The notes under the pieces: model-generated
The model's database searches: none
What the model was told of the DNA's origin: nothing
The model's input: only the letters and a program-made list of their open reading frames with translations
NCBI GenBank assembly: GCA_028290545.1
Contig: JAQGJP010000100.1
Coordinates: forward strand, 1-63,604
Length of the DNA: 63,604 nt
Direction of reading: 5' to 3'
Source: Rhizobium sp.
GTDB taxonomy: Bacteria; Pseudomonadota; Alphaproteobacteria; Rhizobiales; Rhizobiaceae
Translations under genes and position numbers: made by a program
In this document: positions 15,704-26,019 of the stretch, piece by piece
How positions within the stretch are numbered: the first letter of the stretch is position 1
Layout: every line of letters starts with the position of its first letter

Positions 15704-18700
15704 ATGCGGCTGACTTCTGGAGAGGCAAAGTTGAGCATAGTCGAGGGTGGGGATGATTTGCCGGATGATATCGGCAAACGCTTTCTGGTGGGCGGCGGCG
15801 AAATGGGAGCATTGCTGCGGGGCAGGGATTGGTCCGATACCCCATTGGGACCGCCGGAGAATTGGCCACAGAGCCTCAAAACGGCAATTCGCATCATGCT
15901 CACGTCGAGACAACCGATCTGGATCGGCTGGGGCGAAGACCTTATCTACTTCTACAACGACGCCTACAAATCCATCATCGGCGGCAAGCATCCGGTGGCG
16001 CTTGGCCAACCCGCCAAGATCGTCTGGCAGGAGATATGGGACGACATCGGCCCGATGCTGGCGACCGCCATGACCGGTATCGAAGGTACCTATGTCGAGG
16101 AACAGCTCCTGATCATGGAGCGGAACGGCTATCCGGAAGAAACATACTATACGTTTTCCTACAGCCCCATCCCCGACGACAACGGCGATGCCGGCGGCAT
16201 CATCTGCGCCAATAGCGATGACACGCGTCGGGTGATCGGGGAGCGCCAGCTGACCTTGCTGAGCGAACTTGCAACCCGTTCCATCGGTGCGCGAACCCTG
16301 CAGCAGGCTTGTCAAGTGAGTGTCGATGCCTTGTCGACAAATGCTCATGACCTCCCCTTCGTCCTGCTCTATCTTAAAGGCGATGAAGACAACCCCGCGA
16401 CGCTCGAGGGGCTTGCAGGGATCGGACGCGACCATCCCGCGGCGATGCCGGCTGTCGAGGGCAACGGCGGCTGGCCTATTGCCAGCACACTGGCGGCGCA
16501 TGAAATTCAGGTTGTCGCCGCCGGTTCGCTGCCTTTTCAAAGGCTGCCGGGCGGCCCGTGGCAGATACCGCCCCGGCAAGTGGCGCTGGTTCCCATCGGT
16601 GAGACGCGCGAAAGCGGCCATGGCGGCGTGCTGGTGATCGGGCTCAATCCATACCGGCTGTTCGATGAGGGCTATCGTGGCTTTGCCGGCCTGATCGCCG
16701 GCCAGATCGGCACTGCGATTGCCAATGCCCAGGCCTATGAGGCCGAGCGGCGGCGTGCTGAGGCGCTGGCTGAAATCGACAAGGCAAAGACGACCTTCTT
16801 TTCCAACATCAGCCATGAATTCCGGACGCCGCTGACCCTGATGCTCGGCCCTGTCGAGGAGCTTATTTCGAGGCAGCATGGCGACGACCTGCCGCTGCTC
16901 GAAATCCTCCATCGCAACGGCCAGCGGCTGTTGCGGCTGGTCAACAGCCTGCTCGATTTTTCACGCATCGAAGCCGGGCGTATGCAGATGCGGTTCGAGG
17001 CGACCGATATTTCGTCGTTCACAGCCGACCTGGCCTCCACCTTCCGCTCGGCGATGGAGAAGGCACAGCTGATTTTCGAGGTAAGGACGCCGTCACTTTC
17101 GAAATTCACCTATGTCGACCGTGACAGCTGGGAAAAGATCATCCTCAACCTGATGTCGAACGCGTTCAAGTTTACATTCGACGGTTCGATCAGCGTGGAA
17201 GTATCCGAATCGCCGGACGGCAATGCGGCCGAGATCACCATTACCGACACCGGCTCGGGCATTCCCGAGGTGGAATTGCCGCGCCTGTTCGAACGTTTCC
17301 ACCGGATCGAAGGCTCGAAGGGACGCACGATCGAAGGCAGCGGCATCGGCCTGGCCTTGGTCCAGGAACTCGTACGGCTGCATGGCGGAACGATTTCGGT
17401 TTCCAGTGCGGTCGGGCGCGGCAGTTCCTTCACCATCTGCATTCCCTTCGGCACGGCGCATCTCGCCGGGCAGACCGTGATCGAGAATGCCGGGCAAGCC
17501 AGCGGCAGCGCGCGGCAGCAGAGTTTCGCCGAAGAGGCGCTGAAATGGCTGCCTGAAAGCGCTGTCCAGGAAGGCGGGGCGCCGAATCCATCGGAGAAGA
17601 CCGGCAATTCGCCGCGAGGCGAGCGGGTGCTCGTCGTCGATGACAATGCCGACCTGCGTGCCTACATATCGGGGTTGCTGACGGCGGATGGCTATGCGAT
17701 CGACACTGCGGAAGACGGCATCGATGCGCTTGAAAAAATTCGCGCGTGCCGCCCGGCGCTCATCCTCTCCGACGTGATGATGCCGCGCCTGGACGGGTTC
17801 GGATTGTTGCAGCAATTGCGGCAGGATCCGGAGCTCCGCGACATCCCCATCCTGCTGCTTTCCGCCAAGGCTGGTGAGGAGGCGCAGATCGAGGGTCTTT
17901 CCGCCGGCGCCGACGATTACCTGACCAAGCCTTTCTCGGCGCGCGAACTTGCTGTGCGCGTGGCCAGCAACCTTCAGCTTGCACGGCTTCGGCGCGAGAC
18001 GGAACAGCGCCTGAGACAGGATGCGCAAACGCTGCAGGCCGAAATCGCCGAACGCAAGAAGGCGGAGGAGGCACTTCAATCGTTCAATGAAACGCTGGAG
18101 CAGCGGGTGAGAGATGCAGTGTCCGAGCGCAACCGCCTCTGGGACCTTAGCGAGGACTTGCTGGTCATCGCCGATTATGACGGCCGTCTGGTGCGGGTCA
18201 GCCCCTCCTGGGAGCGCCGGCTTGGCTATGTGCAGAATGAACTGCTTTCCACCCCTTACTTTAAGATCTCGCATCCTGACGAAGTCGAGGACGTGATGGC
18301 CGAACTGGCCAAATCGCGCCTGACCGGTACACCGGCACATTTCGATAGCCGCCTCAAGACTGTGGATGGTGATTGGCGCTGGTTCGCGTGGACGATCTCG
18401 CACGATCCGGCACGAGACCGGCTGCATGGGGTCGGCCGCGACATCACTGCCGACAAGGCAGCTGACGAGGTGATGCGGCACGCCGAAGAGACATTGCGAT
18501 CGGCCCAGAAGATGGAGGCGATCGGAAACCTGACCGGTGGCGTCGCCCATGATTTCAACAACCTGCTGCAGGTCATCGGCGGCAATCTGCAGCTTCTGGC
18601 AAAAGAGGTCGGGGGCAATGACAAGGCCGAACAGCGCGTGCAGAATGCGTTGGCCGGCGTTACGCGCGGTTCCAAGCTGGCGTCGCAACTTCTTTCCTTC

Positions 18701-20062
18701 GGCCGTCGCCAGCCGCTGGCGCCCAAGATCGTCAATCTCGGCCGCTTCATTCGCGGTCTCGATGACATGTTGCGCCGGACGCTGGGCGAAGGCATCGAAA
18801 TCGAGACGATCATTTCGGGCGGTTTGTGGAATACGCTGATCGATCCATTCCAGGTGGAAAACGCCTTACTCAACCTGGCGATCAATTCGCGCGATGCGAT
18901 GAGCGGGCACGGTAAACTGACCATCGAGGCCGGAAATGCTTCGCTGGACGATGATTATGCAGCGCGCCATGCTGATGTGCAGGCCGGGCAGTATGTCATG
19001 GTTGCCGTGACCGACACCGGTTCGGGAATGTCGCTCGACGTGATGGAGAAAGTGTTCGAGCCTTTCTTCACCACCAAGCCCGAGGGCCAGGGCACCGGCC
19101 TCGGCCTCAGCATGGTCTACGGTTTCGTCAAGCAATCCGGTGGCCATATCAAGATTTACAGTGAAAGTGGCCACGGCACGACGATCCGCCTGTATCTGCC
19201 CCGCGTCAGGCAGGACGAGGACCGTGTCTCGGAAACCGAAACCGGACCGATCACCGGCGGCAGCGAGACGGTGCTGGTGGTCGAGGACGACGAGGATGTC
19301 CGGGCGACTGTCGTCGATCTTCTGTCCGATCTCGGCTATAAAGTACTGAAGGCCAGGGATGCTGCGAGCGGACTTGCCATCATCGAAAGCGGCATGATGA
19401 TCGATCTTCTGTTTACTGATGTGGTCATGCCGGGACCATTGCGCAGCCCAGAGCTTGCCCGCAGGGCACGCGAGCGGCTGCCCAACATCGCCGTGCTTTT
19501 CACCTCGGGCTATACCGACAATGCAATCGTGCATGCCGGCCGCCTCGATCAGGGAATCGAACTTCTGAGCAAGCCTTATCGGCGGGAGAGTCTCGCCCGG
19601 AAACTGCGGCATTTGCTCGGCAATCAGCAGCAGCGCAACAGTCACCCGATCAACCGGGCGTCACCCGTATCGGAACAGGAAACAGAGATGACATCGATAT
19701 CCGCACCCCTGAAGATCCTGCTTGTCGAAGACGACGGCCTGATCCGAATGAACACCGCCGAAATGCTGGGCGAGTTCGGACATGAAGTCTATGAGGCCGG
19801 CAGCTCGCGCGAAGCGCTCGACATACTCGATCGCTCGCATGTCGACGTCTTGCTGACCGATATCAATCTGCCGGACATGTCCGGCGTCGAGCTGTCGCAA
19901 GAGGCGATCCGGCGGCGGCCGGAAATCCATATCGTGTATGCTTCAGGCGAGATCCCGGACCTCAGTGTCACGCCGGGAAGCGCCTATCTCCTGAAGCCCT
20001 ATTCCGACGCAGATCTCAAGAAAGTTGTCGAGAAGCCGCAGGCGGAGAACAAAGGCGCGTAG
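15704..20062 (+). CDS. giant hybrid histidine kinase with two kinase cores and three receivers
   Basis: The protein is about 1,452 residues. Order: PAS-like sensor (~1-140, with [16 protein letters not shown]), GAF-like region (~170-340), HisKA/HATPase core 1 (H371 in SHEFRTPL), receiver 1 (D690), coiled coil and PAS (~780-930), HisKA/HATPase core 2 (H949 in AHDFNNLL), receiver 2 (D1239), receiver 3 (D1386). No membrane segment is evident, so it likely senses a cytoplasmic signal. The start is uncertain: ATG 15704 has a weak ribosome site, while TTG 15731 follows GGAGAGG. Receiver 3 starts at an internal ATG (19688) preceded by AGGAAACAG and may also be made alone. The signal and output are unknown; the gene stands alone between the catabolic locus and a transporter. 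Confidence 0.9.
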   Translation: MRLTSGEAKLSIVEGGDDLPDDIGKRFLVGGGEMGALLRGRDWSDTPLGPPENWPQSLKTAIRIMLTSRQPIWIGWGEDLIYFYNDAYKSIIGGKHPVALGQPAKIVWQEIWDDIGPMLATAMTGIEGTYVEEQLLIMERNGYPEETYYTFSYSPIPDDNGDAGGIICANSDDTRRVIGERQLTLLSELATRSIGARTLQQACQVSVDALSTNAHDLPFVLLYLKGDEDNPATLEGLAGIGRDHPAAMPAVEGNGGWPIASTLAAHEIQVVAAGSLPFQRLPGGPWQIPPRQVALVPIGETRESGHGGVLVIGLNPYRLFDEGYRGFAGLIAGQIGTAIANAQAYEAERRRAEALAEIDKAKTTFFSNISHEFRTPLTLMLGPVEELISRQHGDDLPLLEILHRNGQRLLRLVNSLLDFSRIEAGRMQMRFEATDISSFTADLASTFRSAMEKAQLIFEVRTPSLSKFTYVDRDSWEKIILNLMSNAFKFTFDGSISVEVSESPDGNAAEITITDTGSGIPEVELPRLFERFHRIEGSKGRTIEGSGIGLALVQELVRLHGGTISVSSAVGRGSSFTICIPFGTAHLAGQTVIENAGQASGSARQQSFAEEALKWLPESAVQEGGAPNPSEKTGNSPRGERVLVVDDNADLRAYISGLLTADGYAIDTAEDGIDALEKIRACRPALILSDVMMPRLDGFGLLQQLRQDPELRDIPILLLSAKAGEEAQIEGLSAGADDYLTKPFSARELAVRVASNLQLARLRRETEQRLRQDAQTLQAEIAERKKAEEALQSFNETLEQRVRDAVSERNRLWDLSEDLLVIADYDGRLVRVSPSWERRLGYVQNELLSTPYFKISHPDEVEDVMAELAKSRLTGTPAHFDSRLKTVDGDWRWFAWTISHDPARDRLHGVGRDITADKAADEVMRHAEETLRSAQKMEAIGNLTGGVAHDFNNLLQVIGGNLQLLAKEVGGNDKAEQRVQNALAGVTRGSKLASQLLSFGRRQPLAPKIVNLGRFIRGLDDMLRRTLGEGIEIETIISGGLWNTLIDPFQVENALLNLAINSRDAMSGHGKLTIEAGNASLDDDYAARHADVQAGQYVMVAVTDTGSGMSLDVMEKVFEPFFTTKPEGQGTGLGLSMVYGFVKQSGGHIKIYSESGHGTTIRLYLPRVRQDEDRVSETETGPITGGSETVLVVEDDEDVRATVVDLLSDLGYKVLKARDAASGLAIIESGMMIDLLFTDVVMPGPLRSPELARRARERLPNIAVLFTSGYTDNAIVHAGRLDQGIELLSKPYRRESLARKLRHLLGNQQQRNSHPINRASPVSEQETEMTSISAPLKILLVEDDGLIRMNTAEMLGEFGHEVYEAGSSREALDILDRSHVDVLLTDINLPDMSGVELSQEAIRRRPEIHIVYASGEIPDLSVTPGSAYLLKPYSDADLKKVVEKPQAENKGA

Positions 20063-20236
20063 AGCCGTTTCAGCGGCTGGCCGGCGTGCGGCCGGTTCTC
20101 CATTCGACTCTCAATCAGGACGTGTGCATTGAGGCAGGATCCTGCCGTCTTGCCAGGACCATTCTCCAAGCGAAATTCCGCAATTTCCGTCGAAATTCAA
20201 CAATAAAACGCATTCCCTATGGCATTGCTTGAGGAT

Positions 20237-20250
20237 TTGATAAGTATCAA
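20237..20250. promoter_or_regulatory. perfect palindrome upstream of polyamine-type transporter
   Basis: TTGATA-AG-TATCAA, two perfect 6-bp half-sites, lies ~90 bp before the substrate-binding protein gene in the 277-bp gap after the hybrid kinase. It is a plausible operator for an unlinked regulator. The rest of the gap shows no gene. Confidence 0.4.
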
Positions 20251-20339
20251 CCGCATTCACACTACTGTTACATGGAGAGAATAGGAGCGGTGACATCGAA
20301 AGGCGGGCCAGTCCGCCGAGTATAATGGAGATCGTTTCA

Positions 20340-21461
20340 ATGTCGAATATTAGCCGCCGTACACTCATGAAGAGCACCGCCGCCACGGCCGGTCTTGCGC
20401 TTGCCGCCCCTTTCATCACCCGTCAGGCATTCGCATCCTCGGGTTCCGTCAACATTTTCGCATGGGCGGGCTATATCTCGGACGAAATGCTTGCCGCCTT
20501 CGAAAAAGACACGGGCATCAAGCCGGTCTACACGCCTTATGGTACCAATGACGAACTCCTGAACCAGATGCGTGCCAGCAACGGCACCGGCTATGACGTC
20601 ATCTGGCCGGCAGTCGACCGCGTTCCCAATTACGTCGAGTTCGGCCTTGTTCAGCCGATCGACGAGAAGAAGGTCATGTGGGACCGCGCGCTCGCCAGCG
20701 CCGTCAAGGGTTCTGAAACGCTGGGCGCCGTCGTCGGCGGCAAGCGTTACCAGGTTCCGACCGACTGGGGTACGGAAGCGATCTCCTTCGACAAGAACGA
20801 GAAGCAGCTCGTATACGGCACGGCATCCTATGGCGATATCTGGGCGCCGGAAATGAAGGGCAAGGCCACCGTTCGCGGTCATTCCGGTCTCGTCGGCCTC
20901 GGCCTCTGGCTCGAAGCCCAGGGCAAGCTGCCGAAGCCGATGCGTGACAGCTTCAAGGACGAAGCCACGATGCGCGCCAATTACGACGTGATCATCGCTG
21001 AAGCCATCGCCCGCAAGGCCAATATCGCCCAGTTCTGGTCGAATGAAAATGAAGCGCAGGGCGCCTTCCGCGCCAATGGCTGCAAGATCGGCCAGACCTG
21101 GGATTCCTCGGCTGCCGGATTGAAGAAGGAAGGCCTGCCGATCGGCTTCGTCGCACCGAAGGAAGGCGCTCTCACCTGGATGGAAGGGGTTTCGATCCCG
21201 GTCGGCGCTGCCAATGTCGATCAGGCCTACGCATTCCTGAACTGGGTGCTGACGCCGGAAGCCGGTGCGCTCTACGCCAACCACACCTCGATCAACACCA
21301 CCGCCGTCGGCGCTGAAAAATTCCTGTCGGAAGCATCGCAGAAATTCTTCACTGAAGCCTATCCGGGCGATGCGCTCGAGAAGCTTTGGTGGTGGCCGGT
21401 TCAGGAAAACTGGTTCGTCGCCATCCGCAACGAATACCAGGACAAGTTCCTCTCGGCCTGA
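20340..21461 (+). CDS. polyamine-type ABC transporter substrate-binding protein
   Basis: This ~373-residue extracytoplasmic receptor resembles PotD/PotF. The N-terminus MSNISRRTLMKSTAATAG is a twin-arginine signal, followed by a hydrophobic core and cleavage near AFAS. NIFAWAGYISDEMLAAFEKD at the mature N-terminus is the strand-helix found in spermidine/putrescine receptors. A ribosome site GGAGAT precedes the ATG at 20340; an ATG at 20325 is less likely. It heads a four-gene operon with an ATPase and two permeases. Rhizobial homologues also serve opines, choline-type and other cationic compounds, so the ligand is open. Confidence 0.9.
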   Translation: MSNISRRTLMKSTAATAGLALAAPFITRQAFASSGSVNIFAWAGYISDEMLAAFEKDTGIKPVYTPYGTNDELLNQMRASNGTGYDVIWPAVDRVPNYVEFGLVQPIDEKKVMWDRALASAVKGSETLGAVVGGKRYQVPTDWGTEAISFDKNEKQLVYGTASYGDIWAPEMKGKATVRGHSGLVGLGLWLEAQGKLPKPMRDSFKDEATMRANYDVIIAEAIARKANIAQFWSNENEAQGAFRANGCKIGQTWDSSAAGLKKEGLPIGFVAPKEGALTWMEGVSIPVGAANVDQAYAFLNWVLTPEAGALYANHTSINTTAVGAEKFLSEASQKFFTEAYPGDALEKLWWWPVQENWFVAIRNEYQDKFLSA

Positions 21462-21530
21462 TCGCCTTCATGACACTTGGAACGGCGGGGCTATGGAACC
21501 CCGCCGTTCCGTTTGAAGAACGGATTTCAC

Positions 21531-22601
21531 ATGTCTCGCTCGGTCGAACTCGTCGACATCGAAATGGCCTTTGGCAAAACGCGCGCCGTGGAGAAATTTT
21601 CCGCCGCGGTCGAGGGCGGCGAATTCTTCTCCATTCTCGGGCCATCCGGTTGCGGCAAGACCACGATCCTTCGCCTGGTGGCAGGTTTTACCCAGCCGAC
21701 AGCCGGACGGATCCTCATCGGCGGCAAGGATATGGTGGGAATCGGCGCCAACCAGCGGCCGACGTCAATGATCTTCCAGTCGCTCGCGCTCTTTCCGCTG
21801 ATGCCGGTTTGGGAAAACATCGCCTTCGGCCTCGAAGTCCGCAATATCGGTAAGACCGCGCGCCGCCGCCGGGCGGAGGAACTGCTGGAACTGATTGCGC
21901 TTCCAGGCTATGGCGATCGGATGGTGCACGAGCTGTCCGGCGGCCAGAAGCAACGCGTCGCCATTGCCCGGGCGCTTGCAGTCGAGCCTCAGGTGCTTCT
22001 TCTCGACGAGCCGCTTTCGGCGCTCGACCTGAAACTTCGCCAGCATATGCGCGCCGAATTGCGCGCGCTGCAGAAGCGCACCGGCGTCACCTTCATCTAT
22101 ATCACCCATGACCAGTCCGAAGCGCTCGCCATGTCGGATCGCGTCGCGGTCATGAGCGCCGGCGTGCTGCAGCAGATCGCCACGCCGCGGGAGCTATATT
22201 CCAATCCGGCGACACCCTTCGTTGCCAAATTCGTCGGCGAAACAAACGAATTCTCCGGCAAGGTCAAGGCGATCGCCGATGGGCTTGCGGTCGTGGAGAC
22301 TAGATACGGCCCGCTCTCCGGCCGGGTCGGTCCGGGCGTCAGGGCCGGCAGCAATGCCGCGGTCTACGTCCGGCCGGAAGCGATGTCGCTGACATCGGAC
22401 CAGCAGCCCAATGCGCTGCCTGCGGAAGCGGAGCGACTGGAATTCGAAGGTGCGGTCGGCATGCTGCACGCAAAGGCCAGGGGCGGCGAACATCTGCTGG
22501 CCGCAGTGCCCAATCAGCGGCTGACCAGCGCTCCGACCGCCGGCCAAAAGATCTGGCTCTCCTTCGCGCCTGCCGAAGCATTGGTGCTTGCAGATGCGTA
22601 G
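21531..22601 (+). CDS. PotA-like ABC transporter ATP-binding protein
   Basis: This ~356-residue ATPase has Walker A GPSGCGKTT, signature LSGGQKQRV, Walker B LLLDEPLSALD, and a C-terminal TOBE-type domain (~270-356) usual for the spermidine/putrescine and iron group. The D-loop and H-loop (THDQSEALAMSDR) are intact. It follows the receptor gene by ~70 bp and overlaps the first permease by 14 nt. A longer frame beginning at 21477 exists, but the ATG at 21531 matches the family's start (short N-terminus before ELVDIEMAFG). Confidence 0.92.
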   Translation: MSRSVELVDIEMAFGKTRAVEKFSAAVEGGEFFSILGPSGCGKTTILRLVAGFTQPTAGRILIGGKDMVGIGANQRPTSMIFQSLALFPLMPVWENIAFGLEVRNIGKTARRRRAEELLELIALPGYGDRMVHELSGGQKQRVAIARALAVEPQVLLLDEPLSALDLKLRQHMRAELRALQKRTGVTFIYITHDQSEALAMSDRVAVMSAGVLQQIATPRELYSNPATPFVAKFVGETNEFSGKVKAIADGLAVVETRYGPLSGRVGPGVRAGSNAAVYVRPEAMSLTSDQQPNALPAEAERLEFEGAVGMLHAKARGGEHLLAAVPNQRLTSAPTAGQKIWLSFAPAEALVLADA

Positions 22602-23475
22602 CCTCACCCAGCGGTTCGGCTTCGGCCTCGGCAGCGTCATCGTCATCCTCGTCGCCATCTGGCTGCTCGGCATGGTGCTGGCGCCGAATCTGATGATGCT
22701 GAATTTCTCCCTGCGTCCCAATCTGACGCCGAACCAGATCGGCGGTCCGACCGACCATTACACGATCGAGAATTTCGCCGCACTTTTCAGCGATCCCGTC
22801 CATCGCGCCATCTTCTTCAAGACCATCTGGGCAAGCGCGCTGGTGATGACCGCAACGCTGATCGTCACCTATCCGATGGCCTTCTGGCTCGCCAAAGTCG
22901 CAACGCGCCGCAGCGTGGCGCTGGTGACGGTCGCGCTCATCATTCCCTTTTGGATCAACGAGGTTTTGCGCACGCTGGCCTGGTATATCCTGCTCGCCTT
23001 CAACGGGCCGCTGAACGTCGCTCTCGTCTGGCTCGGCCTGCTCGACGAGCCGGTCCGGTGGTTCGGCGATTTCGGCGTGCTCATCGGCATGACCTATGCC
23101 TATATCCTGTTCATGCTGTTTCCGATCTACAATTCGATCGAGACGCTGGATTCGACGCAGATCGAAGCCGCCCGCAATCTCGGTGCCTCGACCATCCATA
23201 TTCATCGCCGCATCGTCATTCCGCATGCCAAGGCCGGCATCGCCACCGGCTGTGTCTTCACCTTCATGCTTGCCGCCGGCAGCTATGTCGCACCTGCGCT
23301 GCTCGGCGCGCCCGGCAGCCGCTGGTTCACGGAAATCATCTACAACTGGTTCTTCGAAGGTGGAAACTGGAACCGGGGTGCTGCCTATGCGCTGATCCTG
23401 CTGGCGCTCTGCATGCTGGTGGTGATGACGACGCTCCGCCTCTTTCGCGTCAACCTCGCGGATGTCGCGAAATGA
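22588..23475 (+). CDS. PotB-like ABC transporter permease
   Basis: This 295-residue inner-membrane protein has about six hydrophobic helices and the binding-protein-dependent transport EAA loop (IEAARNLGASTIHIHRRIVIP). It pairs with the next permease. Its start lies within the end of the ATPase gene; ATGs at 22588 and 22594 are both possible. Its stop overlaps the start of the next gene (ATGA). The predicted role is the transmembrane channel for polyamine-like solutes. Confidence 0.92.
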   Translation: MQMRSLTQRFGFGLGSVIVILVAIWLLGMVLAPNLMMLNFSLRPNLTPNQIGGPTDHYTIENFAALFSDPVHRAIFFKTIWASALVMTATLIVTYPMAFWLAKVATRRSVALVTVALIIPFWINEVLRTLAWYILLAFNGPLNVALVWLGLLDEPVRWFGDFGVLIGMTYAYILFMLFPIYNSIETLDSTQIEAARNLGASTIHIHRRIVIPHAKAGIATGCVFTFMLAAGSYVAPALLGAPGSRWFTEIIYNWFFEGGNWNRGAAYALILLALCMLVVMTTLRLFRVNLADVAK

Positions 23476-24335
23476 CGGCGGCGCTCGAAATCACAAAGCA
23501 GCGCGACCGCGGCGCGGGTCAAAACTGGTTGACGGCGATTGCGGATGTGCTGCCGCGGATCATTTTCGCCATCTACATGGTGCTGTTCTTTGCCTATCTG
23601 TTCCTGCCCCTCGCCGTGATGGCGGCGGCGACATTCAACACCAGCAAATTTCCGACGGTTACGCCCTGGCTCGGCACGACGCTTGAATGGTTCCGGGCGC
23701 TATGGGCCGATCAGGCGATGTGGCAATCGTTGCGGCTTTCGCTTGTGATCTGCGCCGGCGTCATCGCCATTTCGCTTCCCGTCGGCATGGCGGCAGCGCT
23801 GTTCCTCAACAGCCTGCACAGTCGCGCCCGGGGCTTCTTCTATGCGCTGATGGTGTCGCCGCTGCTGACGCCCGGCGTCGCCATCGGCATCGCCACGCTG
23901 GTGCTCTGGCGTCAGGCCGGCGTCGGCGGTGGGACCTTCCTGATCATCCTGGCGCAATCGAGCTTCATTGCCGCCTATGTCATGCTGATGGTGGTCGCGC
24001 GGCTGCAGCGCTTCGACCGGACGCTGGAGGAGGCGGCCATCGGGCTGGGCGCATCGCGCTTCAAGGTATTCCGCAGGATATTGCTGCCTTATCTGCGGCC
24101 TTCGCTGCTCGCGGCAGCGTTCATCGCCTTCCTGCAATCTTTCGAAAACTACAACACGACGCTGTTCGTCCGGGGCACGCAAACCCCGCTCACCGTCTAT
24201 ATCGCCACCAAGGTCCGCACCGGCCTGACGCCGGCGGTGAACGCTCTCGGGCTCATCCTGATCGTCTTGACCATCGTCGCAGCTGTGGCTTTCGAACTGA
24301 CCCGCCAGGCAAGAACGCGCAAGGCGCAGACGTGA
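23472..24335 (+). CDS. PotC-like ABC transporter permease
   Basis: This 287-residue permease has about six transmembrane helices and the EAA loop (LEEAAIGLGASRFKVFRRILLP). It starts with an ATGA overlap on the preceding permease stop. It completes the transporter operon 20340-24335. It converges on the GMC oxidoreductase gene, with 11 nt between stops and no clear terminator hairpin. No substrate-specific feature can be read from the sequence. Confidence 0.92.
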   Translation: MTAALEITKQRDRGAGQNWLTAIADVLPRIIFAIYMVLFFAYLFLPLAVMAAATFNTSKFPTVTPWLGTTLEWFRALWADQAMWQSLRLSLVICAGVIAISLPVGMAAALFLNSLHSRARGFFYALMVSPLLTPGVAIGIATLVLWRQAGVGGGTFLIILAQSSFIAAYVMLMVVARLQRFDRTLEEAAIGLGASRFKVFRRILLPYLRPSLLAAAFIAFLQSFENYNTTLFVRGTQTPLTVYIATKVRTGLTPAVNALGLILIVLTIVAAVAFELTRQARTRKAQT

Positions 24336-24346
24336 GCAGGTAAGCG

Positions 24347-26002
24347 TTAGCGGATGCTGGCGCCGGCCCGAGGTCGCTGGTCGTTGCGTTCATGGGCAAA
24401 GATCACCGCCGGCAGCGGCTGGCGCTCGCGGATGATGTCCGCGCCTTTCTCGCCGACCATGATCGTCGGTGCATTGGTGTTGCAGGAGGGCACGCGTGGC
24501 ATGACCGAACTGTCGCAGACCCGCAGGCCCTCAAGCCCCCTCACCCTGAGATCGAGGCCGACGACAGCCATGGAATCGGTGCCCATCTTGCAGGTGCCGA
24601 CGGGATGATGATCGGTCTTGGCATTGGCGCATCCATAGTCGAACAGTTCGTCGTCGGACTGCACTTTCGGCCCCGGCAGGCGCTCGGCCATGATGTATGG
24701 TTTGAGCGCCGCCTGCTGGAAGATTTCGCGGGCGATCTTCAATCCCTCCAATGACATGGCCTTGTCATGCGGATCGGACCAGTAGTTCGGATCGATCAAC
24801 GGTGCCGCGTTGGGATCACCGGATGACAGCCGCACCGTACCGCGCGATCTGGGATGCAGATAGGCGGAATTGAGCGTCACGCCGGCATTTTTCAGCTTCT
24901 CGACACCGGCTTCGATGCCCGAGCCCAGCCCCAGATGGAACTGGATATCGGGCGAGCGCGCATTCGGATCGGCATACCAGAAGCCGCCGGTCTCAAACAG
25001 GCTGGAGGCCACGGGTCCCGATCTGAACAGCACATATTGCAGCCCGGCCCACAGCGTGCGGTGCAGTTTTGCTACGCCGTCATAGGTGTGGTCGCCCGTG
25101 CACTCGGAAATCACGAACAGGTCGAGGTGGTCCTGCAGATTGCCGCCGACGCCCGGCAGGTCATGCTTCACCTCGACGCCGGCCGAGCGCAGATGATCGG
25201 CCGGACCGATGCCGGATTGCAGGAGCAGTTTCGGCGAGCCGATGGCGCCGGACGAGACCAGAACTTCGCGGGTCGCACGGATGATTTCCGTCCCCCTGGC
25301 GGTGACCACCTCGACGCCGACGGCGCGTGTGCCTTCGAGCACGATGCGGGCGACACGGGCGCCGAGCCGGATCTCCAGGTTCTTGCGATCCCTGATCGGC
25401 GAAAGGTAGCCGAGCGAAGCCGACGAACGGCGGCGGTTGCGCTGGGTGAGCTGATAGAAGCCGACGCCCGCCTGTTGCTTGCCGTTGAAATCATGGTTGT
25501 AAGGAATGCCGAGTTCCTGGCCGGCGCGAATATAGGCATCGCAGATCGGCAGCGCCGAGACCGGCATGGAGACGCCGAGCGGCCCGCCATAGGAATGATA
25601 GTCATCGGCGAAGCGCTGGTTGTCCTCGGCACGTTTGAAATAGGGCAGAACCGAGCGATAATCCCAGCCCTCGCAGCCGTCTTCGGAGGCCCATAGATCG
25701 TAGTCAGCCGCATTGCCGCGCGTGTAAAGCTGGGCATTGATCGATGAACCACCGCCGATCACCTTGGCCTGCGTATAGCGCAGCACGCGGCCCTTCATGT
25801 GCTTCTGCGGCACGGTCTCCCAACCCCAGCTGGCGACGCCCTTGGTCATCTTGGCGAAGCCCGCCGGCATGTGGAACAGCGGATTCCAGTCGCTGCCGCC
25901 CGCTTCGAGCAGCAGAACCCTGACATCGGCGTCTTCGGTCAGACGATTGGCGAGAACCGAGCCCGCAGGCCCCGCGCCGGTGATGATATAGTCGTAGGTC
26001 AT
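24347..26002 (-). CDS. GMC family FAD-dependent oxidoreductase (choline dehydrogenase-like)
   Basis: This 551-residue flavoenzyme has the Rossmann motif GAGPAGSVLANRL at its N-terminus, the first GMC signature near GGGSSINAQLYTRGN and the second near SSGAIGSPKLLLQSG. The C-terminal catalytic His is in HHPVGTCKMG and the partner Asn in NTNAPTIMVGEKGAD. These enzymes oxidise primary or secondary alcohols of choline, sugars or aliphatic compounds. It is the last gene of the LacI-controlled sugar-transporter operon, 17 nt after an SDR gene. The upstream ATG at 26002 is chosen because the protein begins directly with the FAD-binding strand. Confidence 0.92.
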   Translation of the reverse strand: MTYDYIITGAGPAGSVLANRLTEDADVRVLLLEAGGSDWNPLFHMPAGFAKMTKGVASWGWETVPQKHMKGRVLRYTQAKVIGGGSSINAQLYTRGNAADYDLWASEDGCEGWDYRSVLPYFKRAEDNQRFADDYHSYGGPLGVSMPVSALPICDAYIRAGQELGIPYNHDFNGKQQAGVGFYQLTQRNRRRSSASLGYLSPIRDRKNLEIRLGARVARIVLEGTRAVGVEVVTARGTEIIRATREVLVSSGAIGSPKLLLQSGIGPADHLRSAGVEVKHDLPGVGGNLQDHLDLFVISECTGDHTYDGVAKLHRTLWAGLQYVLFRSGPVASSLFETGGFWYADPNARSPDIQFHLGLGSGIEAGVEKLKNAGVTLNSAYLHPRSRGTVRLSSGDPNAAPLIDPNYWSDPHDKAMSLEGLKIAREIFQQAALKPYIMAERLPGPKVQSDDELFDYGCANAKTDHHPVGTCKMGTDSMAVVGLDLRVRGLEGLRVCDSSVMPRVPSCNTNAPTIMVGEKGADIIRERQPLPAVIFAHERNDQRPRAGASIR

Positions 26003-26019
26003 AAATCCTCCCCGGCCTT

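Noticed and set aside
19660..19690. sequencing frameshift fusing two genes (kinase and response regulator)
   Set aside because: The two parts are in the same frame with a plausible linker and no disrupted codon; a real fusion with an optional internal start is the simpler reading.
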